From positions 62,616,911 to 62,680,910 of the forward strand of contig OX419760.1 in the NCBI GenBank assembly GCA_948567375.1: a stretch of 64,000 nucleotides of DNA, in the 5' to 3' direction. The DNA comes from Lunularia cruciata. Taxonomy: Eukaryota; Streptophyta; Marchantiopsida; Lunulariales; Lunulariaceae. Below the pieces are notes generated by a model that was given only the letters and a program-made list of their open reading frames with translations, was not told the origin of the DNA and ran no database searches. The position numbers were made by a program, and so were the translations under genes. Of the stretch, positions 1 to 10,567 are shown piece by piece (within the stretch, counting starts at the first letter, position 1; every line of letters begins with the position of its first letter).

Positions 1-18
1 AAACTCCATATTGTTACA
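1..18 (-). repeat. Start of E1 3' LTR (18 bp visible)
   Basis: The reverse complement reads TGTAACAATATGGAGTTT, identical to the first 18 bases of the E2 LTRs. It directly follows the chromodomain end and the purine-containing stretch of E1. The rest lies outside the window. Confidence 0.85.
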
Positions 19-21
19 TAT

Positions 22-3000
22 TCACCTACCGCTAGTTGGTGACGTCCTTGTTGCCAATGAAGCTTCAAATTCCTTGATGGCCATCTGTGCATTTTGGAGG
101 TGGGACAAAGGTTCCCATGTGGCATCATGAAGGGGATACCCTTTCCAAAGGACCTTGTACTCTGTATGTTGGCGATGGCCTCGTTGAACATGGCAACGCG
201 CAAGGATACGATCAACTTCGTATTCCTCATGATCATTGATAGGGACAGGAAGAGGGGGAGGTTGGACTCGAGAGGAAAAGGAAGAGGGGTTAGGAACAAA
301 GGGTTTCAACTTGGAAACATGAAAGACAGGATGGATACGCATGTGACAAGGCAAGGCAAGTCGATAAGAAATAGGAGAGACAATGTGGGTGATATCAAAG
401 GGTCCAATCCAATTAGGGGCAAGTTTACGAACTTGGGTATCAAGTGTGAGAGGGAGGTTACTAGAGGATAGCATGACTTTATCACCAACTGCAAAGATGA
501 GATCACAACGATAGTGGTCCGCGTATTGTTTTTGGCGATTCTGAGCAACAAGGAGGTGAGACTTGGCTTGTTAGAGAGATTGGGATCTAGTGGTCAAGAA
601 TGTGGAAGTATGAGGAACCTGAGAGGGAGGGGGAGCAAGAAGAGAATCTGGAACAAGTGGATCTTGGCCAAAATTGAGAAAGAAGGGAGAAAATCTGGTG
701 CTTGCTTGTTTGGAATTGTTGTAGGCAAATTTTGCAATTGCAAGACATTCATCCCAGTTGGTATGGTGGACATTGACAAAGACCCGCAACATATCCTCCA
801 ATGTACGATTTGCGCATTTGGTTTGTCCATCAGTTTGAGGATGATAGGCCGTGGACAAAGCAAGCTTGGTGCCGAGTATCTGGAAGAGTGCTTGCCAAAA
901 CTTCCCGATAAATCAAGGATCACGGTTGAAGATGAGTACACATGGCATCCCATGATGCTTGAAGATGTTGTCGAAGTAGATTTGTGCTAAGTTTGGAGCA
1001 TCCACGGTATCATAGGTTGGTGCCAAGTGGATTTGCTTACTAAGCTTATCCACAAACACCACAATTGCGGTGTGTCCTTGTTTTGTCTTTGGCAAGGATG
1101 TGATGAGATCTAAGCTCACATGCTCCCAACGAGCGGATGGAATGGCAAGTGGTTGAAGGAGTCCACTCGGCTTCTGGTTGCTGGCCTTGTTACGTTAGCA
1201 ACTCTCACATGATTGAACAAAGTCTCAAACATCTCGTGTCATGTTGGGCCACCACCATTAGCATTGGAGGGTGCCCAAGGTCTTGTCCACTCCCAGGTGA
1301 CCAGCTATTGGTAAATCATGGGCTTCTTGAAGGCGCACAAGTCAAAGATCACCTTTGGCTGGAACATAGATCTGGTCTGCATGGAATAAAATGCCTTCCT
1401 TGAAGGAGAAGGTGTTGTACTCCTTGCCGCATGCTGTTAGATGACCGTGTACCATTTGGAAGAAGGGATCTTGTTGTAGAGCTGATTGAAACTCATTATG
1501 GACCTTAGGGTCAATGGACACCGTTGTAATTGCCGCCATGATGAGAGGAAGAGCCTTCAAATCAGGTCGTCATGATAGAGCATCAGGGATGACATGGAAC
1601 CAACCTAGTTTGTACTCAAGTTTGATGTCAAACAATTGGAGTTGCTCTTCCCATCGATGATGCCGACTCTTCATGTGCTCCAAGTGTAAGGTCTGCAACA
1701 ATGGCTTGTGATCAGTTTGCATGATCACTTGTTTCCCAAGAGATAATGCCTCCATACCTTGGTGGCATATACCATTGCAAGTTGTTCCCAATCTCGAGCA
1801 GAGTAATTTCTTTCAGCTGTATTTAGTTGGCGAGACATAAAGGCAATAGGATGTAGTCCATCTGGAAATTCTTGTTGCAACACAGCTCCAATCGCAAAGT
1901 TAGAGCATCAAAATCAACCACACAAGGTAGTTGAGGATCATATGGTTGAAGAATGGGTCTTGAAGACACCATATGCTTTAACTTCTAGAATGCTTCTTCA
2001 TGCTTGGTGGTCCATTGGAAGCTCAAGTTCTTTCCCAAGAGGTCAGTCAATGGTGTAGCCACGTGAGCATAATAGTGGATGAACCGTCGGTAAAAGCTGG
2101 CCAGTCCATTGAATGCTTGTACTTTTGTAGCATCCTTCGGGGTAGGCCAATCAGTAATGGCCTTGATCTTCTCTTCTTCCATCTTGATCCCCTCTGATGA
2201 GATCTTATGACCCAAGAAGGTAACCTCCTTTTGCCAAAAAGCACACTTTGACTTCTTGTAGTAGAAATTCCACTATAGTAGTCGTTTTAGGACTTCTTGC
2301 ATATGATTCACGTGTTTTGCCTCTATCCTGCTATAGATTAGAATATCATCTAAGAACACCACCACAGACCGATCCAATAGTCCCTCCAACACCTGATGCA
2401 TCTGATCCATGAAGACTGCTGGAGCATTAGTGAGTCCGAAAGGTAGAACTCTCTACTCGAAATGTCCATACCTTGTGCGAAAGGCAGTCTTTTGCACATC
2501 CTCTCCTTCAATAGGAATTCAATAGCCGCTACGAACATCCAGCTTGGAAAAGTAGTGTGCTCCACTTAGTTGATCAAGCAGGTCATCGATCTGAGGCAAG
2601 GAATATGCATTCTTCACGGTTTGCTTATTGTGTCCACGGTAATCAATATAGAAACGAAGTCCTCCATCCTTCTTTGGAACAAATAGTACCGGTGCTCCCC
2701 AAGGAGAAGTACTATGTCGTATGAAATTCTTCTCCAACAACTCTGTAAGTGTTGTTCACAACTCCTCCAACTCCTTTGGTGAGAGCCGATAGATTGGTCT
2801 ACTCATTGGAGTACTCCTTGGCAATAACTCGATCTTGAAGGCCATACCTCGATCGGAGGGTAATCCCTTTGGCAGATCATTCGGAAACACATCTGCAAAC
2901 TCCTGAACTATCTGATCAACCATTGCTTGATGAGGTTCTTGGCCCTCCTCAGATTGTTCTTGTGCAATCGGCTTGACCCACACCGCAAATACAGACTTAT

Positions 3001-3642
3001 CTTCCTCCAGAGCTTGCTCTATGGCCGCTTCATTAACAAACTTCCCTTGTAGGGACTCATCTCTCTTCCAAGCTTACTCCATGGTTGCCTTCTTGGCAAA
3101 CTTCTCATCTTGGGACTCATCTCCCTTCCAGATTTGCTCTATGGCTACCTTCTCGACAAACTTCCCATCTTGGGACTGACTATTCTTAGGAGTCTTACTC
3201 AGAGGTGTCAGACAAACTAATCGGAAATTTCTACCTTGGTGTTGTACTTGAATTTGTCGTCGGGTCCAATCAAATTGAACCTTATGACGTTCAAGCCAAG
3301 GTAGACCCAAAATGATATCATAGTGTAGAGGTGCCACTACAAACCTCATACACTCCAAATACTCCTTCCCAATCTTGAAGGTAACGGGATGTGAGGTTTG
3401 GAATGCAGAACCCTTTCTATCATCCGCCATCATCAGACTACTTCCAAACACTGGCTTGATAGGAATACCCAATTCCTTTTCTACTTGCATAGACATACAA
3501 TTCTCTAAACTTCCAGAATCAACCAAAATCATACAACCTCAATTAGATATCGTACCTTGCAAGTGAAGCAAACTTACATAGGTCGAGCCTTCAATCCCAT
3601 TGGAACTAATCAAGCTCCTAGAAGGGGGCTCAAAATCTCCTA
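22..3642 (-). pseudogene. E1 pol: protease-RT-RNase H-integrase-chromodomain, broken
   Basis: Conceptual pieces on the minus strand, from high to low coordinate, are as follows. An aspartic protease has the DSG active-site motif (about 3520) and the ILGLPWLE signature of retropepsins. Next comes the repeated linker, then RT ([10 protein letters not shown], about 2660; the YFSKLD and FGLTNAP region, 2560-2400). RNase H/connection follows (TDHKPLLQTL, about 1710), then the integrase core (SLDLITSLPKTKQG, about 1110; HPQTDGQT, about 845). The GPF module (NWIGPFDITH, about 410) and a chromodomain (about 235-75, with the conserved VLWKGYPLHDATWEPL block) end it. The reading frame is interrupted by stops and indels between most domains, so no polyprotein can be made. 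E2 is a closely similar but better preserved copy. Confidence 0.9.
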
Positions 3643-4545
3643 CTGGGATTCTTCATTTTCCTGATCATTCTTTTCCACAAACTCCATCTGGGCAACTTGT
3701 CGAGGTCGCCCATTCCTAAGTGGACACTCAGAAATGCGATGTCCAACTTGGTGACAATAAAAGCAACCTCCATTTTGTCATAATCTTTCTCTATCTGTTG
3801 TGCCAAGTGGTCTTCTTTGGATAGCATCAATCTCCATTGGTACCGGTTCTTCCACTCGTGTGTAGTGTACTGGTAGGCTTTGTGTAGGTTGAGGTCGAGA
3901 CCAAGTTGTTGCAACCAAGGAATCAAAACGCTTAGCCAATTGCATAGCTTCTTCTATGTTTTGTGCCTCCCGCATGGTCACCTCCAATTTAGTTCATGAC
4001 TTCAATCCTTGCACAAATCGATCCAGAACTTCACCTTCTTGGATATCTAGAATTTGCATGATGATGTTTTGAAATTGTGTGATGTAGCTTCTCACTAAGC
4101 CAATCTGCCTCAACTCCGCCAATTTATCTTGTGTGGCTTGGGTGGCATTTATCATTTGAAATTGACCAAGTATTGCATCTTTGAATTCTGCCCATGTCAA
4201 AATCAGTGTAACAATTTGTCATTCAGCTCTTTCTACTTGGAATCGCCACCAAAGTTTTGCCACGCTATCCAATTGGCTACAAGCCAAGAGAATTTATTTC
4301 CGCTCGTCTTGAAGATTGGTGGCTTCAAAGTAATGTTCGCAGTCAAACACAAAATTCTCCATTGTGCCTGGAAGATTCTTGCCTTCAAACACCTTGGGTT
4401 TTGAAAATCAAATGCGATCTTCTCCATCTCAAACTGGCACTCTGTCTATCTGTTCTCGTCGTTGCTAGTCTTGTTCATCCAACAATCAAGTAAGATGCTC
4501 AATTTGTTGTTGCATTGCAAGGATAACATCCGGTATTGCCACCAT
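3640..4545 (-). pseudogene. E1 gag, broken
   Basis: The start corresponds to the ATG complementary to 4543-4545, at the same point as the gag start of E2. The segment around 4000-4200 contains the capsid-like WAEFKDAILGQFQ motif. A CCHC zinc knuckle (C-x2-C-x4-H-x4-C, reading CFYCHQVGHRISEC) lies at about 3730-3770. The frame ends at a TAG (complement of 3640-3642) located exactly where gag ends in E2 and at the homologous point in E5. Internal frame changes make it a pseudogene. Confidence 0.8.
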
Positions 4546-4803
4546 CGCTACTACTCTATTCCACTACAGTCAATTTATCTAGTTGATTAACACATAGATA
4601 CAACACGTCCACCGTTCTCCATAAGTTACAACTGGAAGTATCAAGGGTTCCTCTAACACGGTGATCATATGTAGAAAATCCTGCCCAAAGCACGAGGTGA
4701 TGAATTGTGTGAAACAATGCTTTGGTAATATCTGGACATGAAAGTCCCAATGGTTTGGCGGAAATGGATTTGGTGGTCCATTAATTCCATCCATCCCATT
4801 CCT

Positions 4804-4816
4804 GCTCTGATACCAA
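4804..4816 (-). other. E1 primer-binding site (initiator tRNA-Met)
   Basis: The minus strand reads TTGGTATCAGAGC directly after the 5' LTR end. TGGTATCAGAGC is the complement of the 3' end of plant initiator tRNA-Met, the usual primer of plant LTR elements. Confidence 0.85.
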
Positions 4817-5225
4817 TGTAAAAGACCAAATCCGAGGAGAGAAATAGGAGAATGGAAACTCACATTGGGACACTTGAATGAAGGAAAACTCCAAATGCCT
4901 AGCATGAGCTTCGGCCTTGGTATTTATAGGTAGCATACAAGACCCTTGAAGCTTCTCAAGAAGCTTCCTTGAGCCGCTTTCTTGGAGTGCAAGCCAAGTT
5001 AACTAGGAAGCTTCTCAAGAAGCTTCCTTCTAGAAGCCGCCTACTTGGCGTGCAAGCTAAGCTAGTTAGAAGCTTCTAGAAGCTACCTACTTAGGGCGCA
5101 AGTTAACTAGTTGGGAAGCTTCCCAAGAAGCTTCTTAGATGCTTTTAGAATATTCTAGGCTATTTTGTCTTATTCTCTACTTCGTAAGCCCGACTAACTT
5201 TGTCGCTAAACTCCATATTGTTACA
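4817..5225 (-). repeat. E1 5' LTR (409 bp)
   Basis: On the minus strand it begins TGTAACAATATGGAG and ends TTTTACA, aligning end to end with the E2 LTRs. It keeps the TATA box (CTATAAATACC, about 4920) and the GAAGCTTC-rich U3 upstream of it. Confidence 0.92.
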
Positions 5226-6234
5226 AGAATAGTCAGTCCTAAGATGGGAAGCTTGTTGAGAAGGTAACCATAGAGCAAACTTTGAAGAGAGATGAGTCCC
5301 AAGATGGGAATTTTGTTAGGAAAGCAACCATAGAGCAAGATTTGAAGGAGGATGAGTCCCTACATAGGAATTTTGTCGATGAAGTAGCTATAGAGCAAGC
5401 TTTGGAGGAAGATAAGTCTATTTTTGTAGTGTGAATCAAGCCAATTACACAAGGAGAATCTGAGGAGAGGTTCATCAAGCAATGGTTGATCAAATAGTTC
5501 AAGAGTTTTTGGATGTGTTTCCGGATGATCTGCCAAAGGGATTACCCTCTGATCATGGTATGCTCTTAAAGATTGAGTTATTGCCAAGGAGTACTCCAAT
5601 GACTAGATCAATATATTGACTCTCACCAAAGAAGTTGGAGGAGTTGCAAACAACACTTATAGAGTTGTTGGAGAAGGATTTCATATGACATAGTACATCT
5701 CCTTGGGAAGCGCAAGTACTAGGTATTCCAAAGAAGAATGGAGGACTTCATTTTGATATTGACTATCATGGGCTCAACAAACAAACCTTTGAAGACTACA
5801 TACCCCTTGCCTTGAAATGATGACTTGATCAATTGAGTGGAGCACAATACTTCTTCAAGTTGGATCTTCACAATGGCCATTGGCAAATCCATGTTGATAG
5901 GGAAGATGTGCAAAAGATTGCCTTTTGCACAAGGTATGGAAATTTTGAGTAGAGAGTTTTGCCTTTTGGGCTCACTAATGCTGCAACAATCTTCATGGAT
6001 TAGATGCATAGGGTGTTGGATGGATTTTTGGATCAATACATGGTGGTATTCTTGGATGATATCTCAATCTATAGTAAGACAAAGGAGAATCATATGCAAG
6101 AAGTCCTAAGACTACTACAACAATGGAAGTTTTATTGCAAGAAGTCAAAGTGTGCCTTTTGGCAAAAGGAAGTTACCTTCTTGGGTCACAAGATCTCATT
6201 GGATGGAATCAAAATGGAAAAGGAGAATAGATAG
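5226..6234 (+). pseudogene. F1: CHR-family protease-linker/RT fragment
   Basis: Plus-strand remnant that starts abruptly at the E1 LTR edge, inside the linker that follows protease (SQDGNF-type repeats, 5240-5420). It runs through RT: a region matching PFKIELLPRSTP-like sequence (5560-5610), then LDQLSGAQYFFKLDLHNG (about 5830-5880), the catalytic block MVVFLDDISIYS (about 6038-6075) and CAFWQKEVTFLGHKIS (about 6150-6195). It ends abruptly near 6234. Several stops interrupt it. It is a dead fragment that served as the insertion target of E1. Confidence 0.85.
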
Positions 6235-6566
6235 TTTAATAAGTCATCACTCTAGCTTCATTATTGAGAGCACATTATGGCACCAATGCTCCAAACATTA
6301 GGGCATCTCCAACAAGATGCACAAACAAGAAGTAGAGAATGGAAAGGGTCTAATGACAAGAAATTGAAATGGTAACACTCCATCTCATAAATCCAATTGG
6401 ATTGATATTGTCACCATTTGGCATTAACATAAGATGAGCATCTATCTACTCCCACACTACCAAAATCACCAAAGATGAAATCAATTGTCCTCTCCTAGCC
6501 AAACTTATATAGATGTAGGTATAGATATGAGTCCACCAATCTCTAAGACAATAAGTGAAGATGGAC
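6235..6566 (+). other. No gene seen
   Basis: AT-rich sequence between the broken end of F1 and the G2-type LTR. I see no coding potential or repeat match elsewhere in the window. Confidence 0.5.
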
Positions 6567-7195
6567 TTTAACACTCATTTGTGCATGTATGTATTATTGT
6601 GATATTTATTTTGGTATTTTAAATACTTGAGAGATGTTATTTATATAGAGATAAAGGATGGTTCTATATTAGTCATGATTAGCTAAAGTTAGTCATAGCT
6701 AAGGTAGAGTGGACATTACTTTAGAGAAAGTGGAAAAAATGAACAAAATTATTTTGGATTCTAACGTGTTGACTTGATATTATTCCTAAGTGTTTGGCTT
6801 TGAGGACTCTTGACCCCACAAGCCTTTTTGTTTTAGATTCTTCTATAGTCTAAGTACAGCCCATGTGAAGGAATCCTTGACTTAGTGGTTAGGTCAAGAT
6901 AAGACCACATGCTTAGGGAAATATTCCCATGAGTATAAATATTCCTTTTGACTTTTGACTTTATTTGACTTTTAGACTAGTAACTTGAGGTACTTCAATA
7001 ATTAGTAACTTGATGAGTAACTATTTCATAAGTACATAAACTAGGAGTGATGAGATATTCATGATCTTTTCATTTGCAACTATCTCTCTCTCATTGAGTT
7101 CTCTAGTGAGCAACGGTTTGAGTCTTAGAGTGTTAGCCTTGGAGGAGTATGATGGAGTTGGCGGTTCCTTGCCTTCTTAGTTCATGGTGCACTAC
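6567..7195 (+). repeat. Lone LTR of gypsy family G2
   Basis: It aligns over its whole length, in the same orientation, with 40269-40910. Shared stretches include CATTTGTGCATGTATGT near the start and GCCTTGGA...TATGATGGAGTTGG near the end. The copy at 40269 directly follows a G2 integrase, which identifies this repeat as an LTR. The first bases (TTTAACA against TGTAACA) have decayed and no matching 5-bp flanks are visible. No internal G2 sequence adjoins it, so it is a solo or orphan LTR. Confidence 0.72.
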
Positions 7196-7518
7196 ATGAA
7201 TAGCCATCAAAGGTTTATCCTAAGTGAGAGACATGCCAGCTCATAAGACCAATTGACTAAGGTACAAATCTAGGAGCCAAAGATCTCATGTTCAAACCTT
7301 ACTATGCACACTACTAAGGAGTTTGCTGATTTTGCCAAAAGAATGCTAGAAACTCATCTAAACTAGCTAGCCTCATGCTATAGGTTGGCTTGTTGAGCTT
7401 TAAGTCTCTAAATGCCAAATTTTAGCCAAATGAGTCCTTTCTTCTTGTAAATTCAAGCCTTTTCTAATCTAGCTAACTTTTACCAAATTTCATAAACCTT
7501 TGAATTTAGCTTACCTCC
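7196..7518 (+). other. No gene seen
   Basis: Unique-looking AT-rich sequence between the G2 LTR and the first LTR-X copy. No open frame or motif of note. Confidence 0.5.
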
Positions 7519-8256
7519 TGTAATACCAAGAGCTAGCCATATGATTTAGATGGGAAATTTGGTTTGGTAACATCTAGAATGATGTTATACATGATGGTCA
7601 AAATAGATTAGATAGAAGTATTACCATAAGGGTACTTCTACAAATAGGGCAGAACCAAAAATAGACTTGAAAACCTTAGAACCAATAGCTAAACATATGA
7701 TTTAAAGGTGAAAATTGGTTTGATAACATCTAGAAGGATGTTACACATGATGGACTAAACAGATCAGAAAGAGGTATCACCAAAAGGGAACTTCTACTAA
7801 TAGAGTACAAACCAAAATATGCCTAAAATCTTTCAAAGCAATTTTGGAGGCCTAAACGAATGAATTAGGCATAAAAAATATGTTGATGCCCCCCCTCAAT
7901 AGAGAAAAGGCTGGCCTTCCCTCCCCCTGGTTTGTCTCATTGAGAGCTTTCCAATGGTACCTTACCCACGTGATTCTTAGATTCCTATAGGAAGATTCCC
8001 TAAAAGATTCCCTCCGGTCAAAGCTTGTTTGACCAACTAGATAAGACCTAGACCACCATGTCACCCATCCAAGTAAGTAATCCAAGGGTAGAACTTGCTA
8101 ACATGTCACCTATCTGTGTGCCTAATCCTATGGTGGAGCTTCCTTGGAGGAGATCCTCTTTGTCTATATAATAAAGAGAAGGTGCTCTTTTGGGGCATCA
8201 AATGATTGAGTGTGAAATCTGTGTTTTCTCTCTTCTCTTGTCCTTGGAGTATTACA
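7519..8256 (+). repeat. LTR-X copy A (738 bp)
   Basis: Starts TGTAATACCAAG and ends GGAGTATTACA, giving an 8-bp inverted terminal repeat TGTAATAC/GTATTACA of the TG...CA type. A TATA box (CTATATAATAAAGAG) lies at about 8164-8178, some 85 bp before the right end, as in an LTR promoter. The ORFs seen on either strand here have no recognisable domains. Confidence 0.8.
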
Positions 8257-8678
8257 AAGCCAAGTGGAGATGAGGTTTGGTAGGAATCCAAACCCAAAAC
8301 CAAAACCAAGCACCATGTGGATGCAGATGCCACATGTTCAAGGAGGCTCATGCAGCAAATGCAAACAATATGGTCAAAAGATTGTAGGTCAAAATCACCC
8401 CACAAACCCCCATATGGCCATTTGTGCATCTTGGAGATGAGAAAGAAGTTCCCATGTGATATTATGAAGGGGATACCCTTTCCAAAGGACCCTGTAATTT
8501 GTATGTTACCGGTGGCCTTGTTGAATGTGGCGATGTGCAAGGATACAATCAACTTCGTACTTCTCATGATCATTGATAGAGATGGGAGGAGGAGGAGGAA
8601 GGATGAGGTTGGATCCAAGAGGAAAAAAAAGATGGGTTAGGAACAAATTGTTCTAACTTGGAAATGTGAAAGATAAGG
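8257..8678 (-). pseudogene. Array spacer 1 with antisense chromodomain fragment
   Basis: From about 8405 to 8660 the minus strand matches the end of CHR integrase: a chromodomain stretch with KGIPF, SHGN and SKMHKW-like residues, preceded by the PSSF linker. The first ~145 bp (8257-8404) match only the other spacer. Homologous to 9425-9808. Confidence 0.7.
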
Positions 8679-9424
8679 TGTAATACCAAGAGCTAGCCAC
8701 ATGATCTAGATGTGAAATTTGGTATGGTAACATCTAGAATGACGTTATACATGATGGTCAAAATAGATCAGATAGAAGTATCACCAAAAGGGTATTTCTA
8801 CACATAGGGTAGAACCCAAAATAGACTTGAAAACCTTAGAACCAATAGCTAGACATATGATTTAAAGGTGAGAATTGGTTTGGTAACATCTAGAAGGATG
8901 TTACATATGATGGACTAAACAGATCAGAAAGAGGTATCATTGAAAGGGGACTTCTACTAATAGAGTAGGAATCAAGATATGCCTTAAATCTTTGAAGGCA
9001 ATTTTGGAGGCCTAAACGGATGAATTAGGCCTCAAAAATGTGCAATTCCCCCTCCCCCTCCCCCCCCCCCCCCCAACATCAAAGAAAAGGTTGGCCTTCC
9101 CTCCCCCTAGTTTGTCTTGTCGAGAGCTTTCTAATAGTACCTTATCCATGTGATTCTAAGATTCCTATAGGAAGATTCTCTCCAGACAAAGCTTGTTTGA
9201 CCAACCAGATAGGACCTAGACCAACATGTCACCCATCCAAGTAAGTTATCCAAGGGTGGAGCTTGTTGACATATCACCTATCTGTGTGTCTTATCTTATG
9301 GTGGAGCTTCCTTGGAGGAGATCCTCTTTGTCTATATAATAAAGAGAAGGTGTTCCTTTGGGGCATCAAATGATTGAGTGTGAAATTTGTATTTTTTCTC
9401 TTCTCTTGTCCTCGGAGTATTACA
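8679..9424 (+). repeat. LTR-X copy B (746 bp)
   Basis: Same ends and internal order as copy A, with a TATA box at about 9332-9345. It carries an expanded C run at 9060-9074 that the other copies lack. Confidence 0.8.
9060..9074 (+). other. Poly-C run in LTR-X copy B
   Basis: About 15 consecutive C, preceded by further C blocks split by T (9048-9059). The same place in copies A and C has only short C blocks. Confidence 0.85.
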
Positions 9425-9808
9425 AGGCCAAGTGGAGACAAGGTTTGGCAAGAATCCAAACCCAAAACCAAAACCAAGCGCCATGTGGGTGCAGATGCCA
9501 CATGCTCAAGAAGGCTCATGCAGCAAATGCAAACAATATGGTCAAAAGATTGTAGGTCAACATCATCCCACAAACTCCCGGATGGCCATTTGCGCATTTT
9601 GGAGATGAGAAAGAGGTTCCCATGTGATATCATGAAGGGGATACCCTTTCCAAAGGACCTTGTATTTTGTATGTTGCCGGTGGCCTCGTTGAATGTGGCA
9701 ATGTGCAAGGATAGAGAGATGGGAGGAGGAGGAGGAGGTTGGATCCAAGAGGAAAAAGATGATGGGTTAGGAATAAATTGTTCCAACTTGGAAATGTGAA
9801 AGACAAGG
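9425..9808 (-). pseudogene. Array spacer 2 with antisense chromodomain fragment
   Basis: The minus-strand frame at 9563-9748 gives HIQRGHRQHTKYKVLWKGYP and DITWEPLSHLQNAQMAI, the conserved chromodomain block (VLWKGYP, TWEPL), aligned with E1 at 75-235. The left 145 bp match spacer 1. It is probably the chromodomain end of E3, separated from the rest of E3 by LTR-X copy C. Confidence 0.8.
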
Positions 9809-10567
9809 TGTAATACTAAGAGCTAGCCACATGATCTAGATGTGAAATTTGGTTTGGTAACATCTAGAATAATGTGATACATGATGGTCAAAATAGATCA
9901 AATAGAAGTATCACCAAAAGGGTACTTCTACTAATAGGATAGAAACCAAAATAGACTTGAAAACCTTAGAACCAATAGCTAGACATATGATTTAAAGGTG
10001 AAAATTGGGTTGGTAACATCTAGAAGGATGTTACACATGATGGACTAAACAGATCAGAAAGAGATATCACCAAAAGGGGACTTCTATTAGTAGAGTTGGA
10101 ACCAAAATATGCTTGAAATTTTTGAAGGCAATTTTGGAGGCCTAAACGGATGTATTAGGCCTCAAAATGTGCATAGTCTTCCCCCCTGCCCCCGGCCCGC
10201 TAACAAAGGAAAGGTAGGCCTTCCCTCCCCCCTTGGTTTGTCTTGTCAAGAGCTTTCCAATGGTACCTCATCCATGTGATTTTGAGATTACTACAAGAAG
10301 ATTCCCTAAAAGATTCCCTTGTTTGACCAACCAGATAGGACCAAGACCAACATGTCACCCATCCAAGTGAATAATCCAAGGGTGGAGCTTGCTGACATGT
10401 CACCTATCTATGTGCCTAATCCTATGGTGGAGCTTCCTTGGAGGAGATCCTCTTTGTCTATATAATAAAGAGAAGGTGTTCCTTTGGAGCAACGGAGGTT
10501 TGAATGTGAAATTGTGTGTTTCTCATGGTGTGTTTCTTCTCAAGTCTCATATCCTTAGAGTATTACA
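9809..10567 (+). repeat. LTR-X copy C (759 bp), interrupting E3
   Basis: Same terminal sequences as the other copies. Its flanks rejoin E3: left ...GAAATGTGAAAGACAAGG, right CAAGATGGATATGCATATGA. Together they resemble the uninterrupted E1 sequence near 310-345. The 5-bp flanks (CAAGG and CAAGA) differ by one base, consistent with a decayed target duplication. Confidence 0.78.

Larger units (their letters stand above)
1..5225 (-). mobile_element. E1: chromovirus-type Ty3/gypsy retrotransposon (CHR family), cut by window edge
   Basis: Read on the minus strand, the order is 5' LTR (4817-5225), primer-binding site, leader, gag, protease, reverse transcriptase, RNase H, integrase, chromodomain and the first 18 bases of the 3' LTR (1-18). 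This is the Ty3/gypsy order with a C-terminal chromodomain, which defines chromoviruses. Coding parts are broken by many stops and frame changes, so it is not autonomous. On its right edge, position 5226 onward is the protease-RT linker of a related element in the opposite orientation, so E1 appears inserted into F1. The possible 5-bp target duplication cannot be checked because the left flank is outside the window. Confidence 0.93.
7519..10567 (+). repeat. Tandem array of LTR-X plus chromodomain spacer (about 2.6 units of 1.15 kb)
   Basis: Three LTR-X copies (7519-8256, 8679-9424, 9809-10567) in the same orientation are separated by two homologous spacers (8257-8678 and 9425-9808). Each spacer starts with about 145 bp of non-chromovirus sequence (GCCAAGTGGAGA...) and ends with an antisense chromodomain fragment. 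Because spacers as well as LTRs repeat, the array is best explained by duplication of an LTR-plus-spacer unit, not by three independent insertions. The right end abuts the integrase tail of E3. Confidence 0.82.

Noticed and set aside
94-471. Plus-strand open frame of 125 codons
   Set aside because: It lies antisense to the chromodomain and GPF region of E1; its sequence is a shadow of that coding strand.
7519-8256. LTR-X as a MITE (terminal inverted repeats)
   Set aside because: The inverted ends are only 8 bp and of the TG...CA type. The E5 insertion has a 5-bp duplication and a TATA box sits near one end, which fits an LTR better.
9358-9555. Small plus-strand ORF across the LTR-X end (CRCHMLKKAHAANA) as a zinc-finger gag
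   Set aside because: Cysteine spacing does not fit CCHC, and the frame is broken in the sister spacer.
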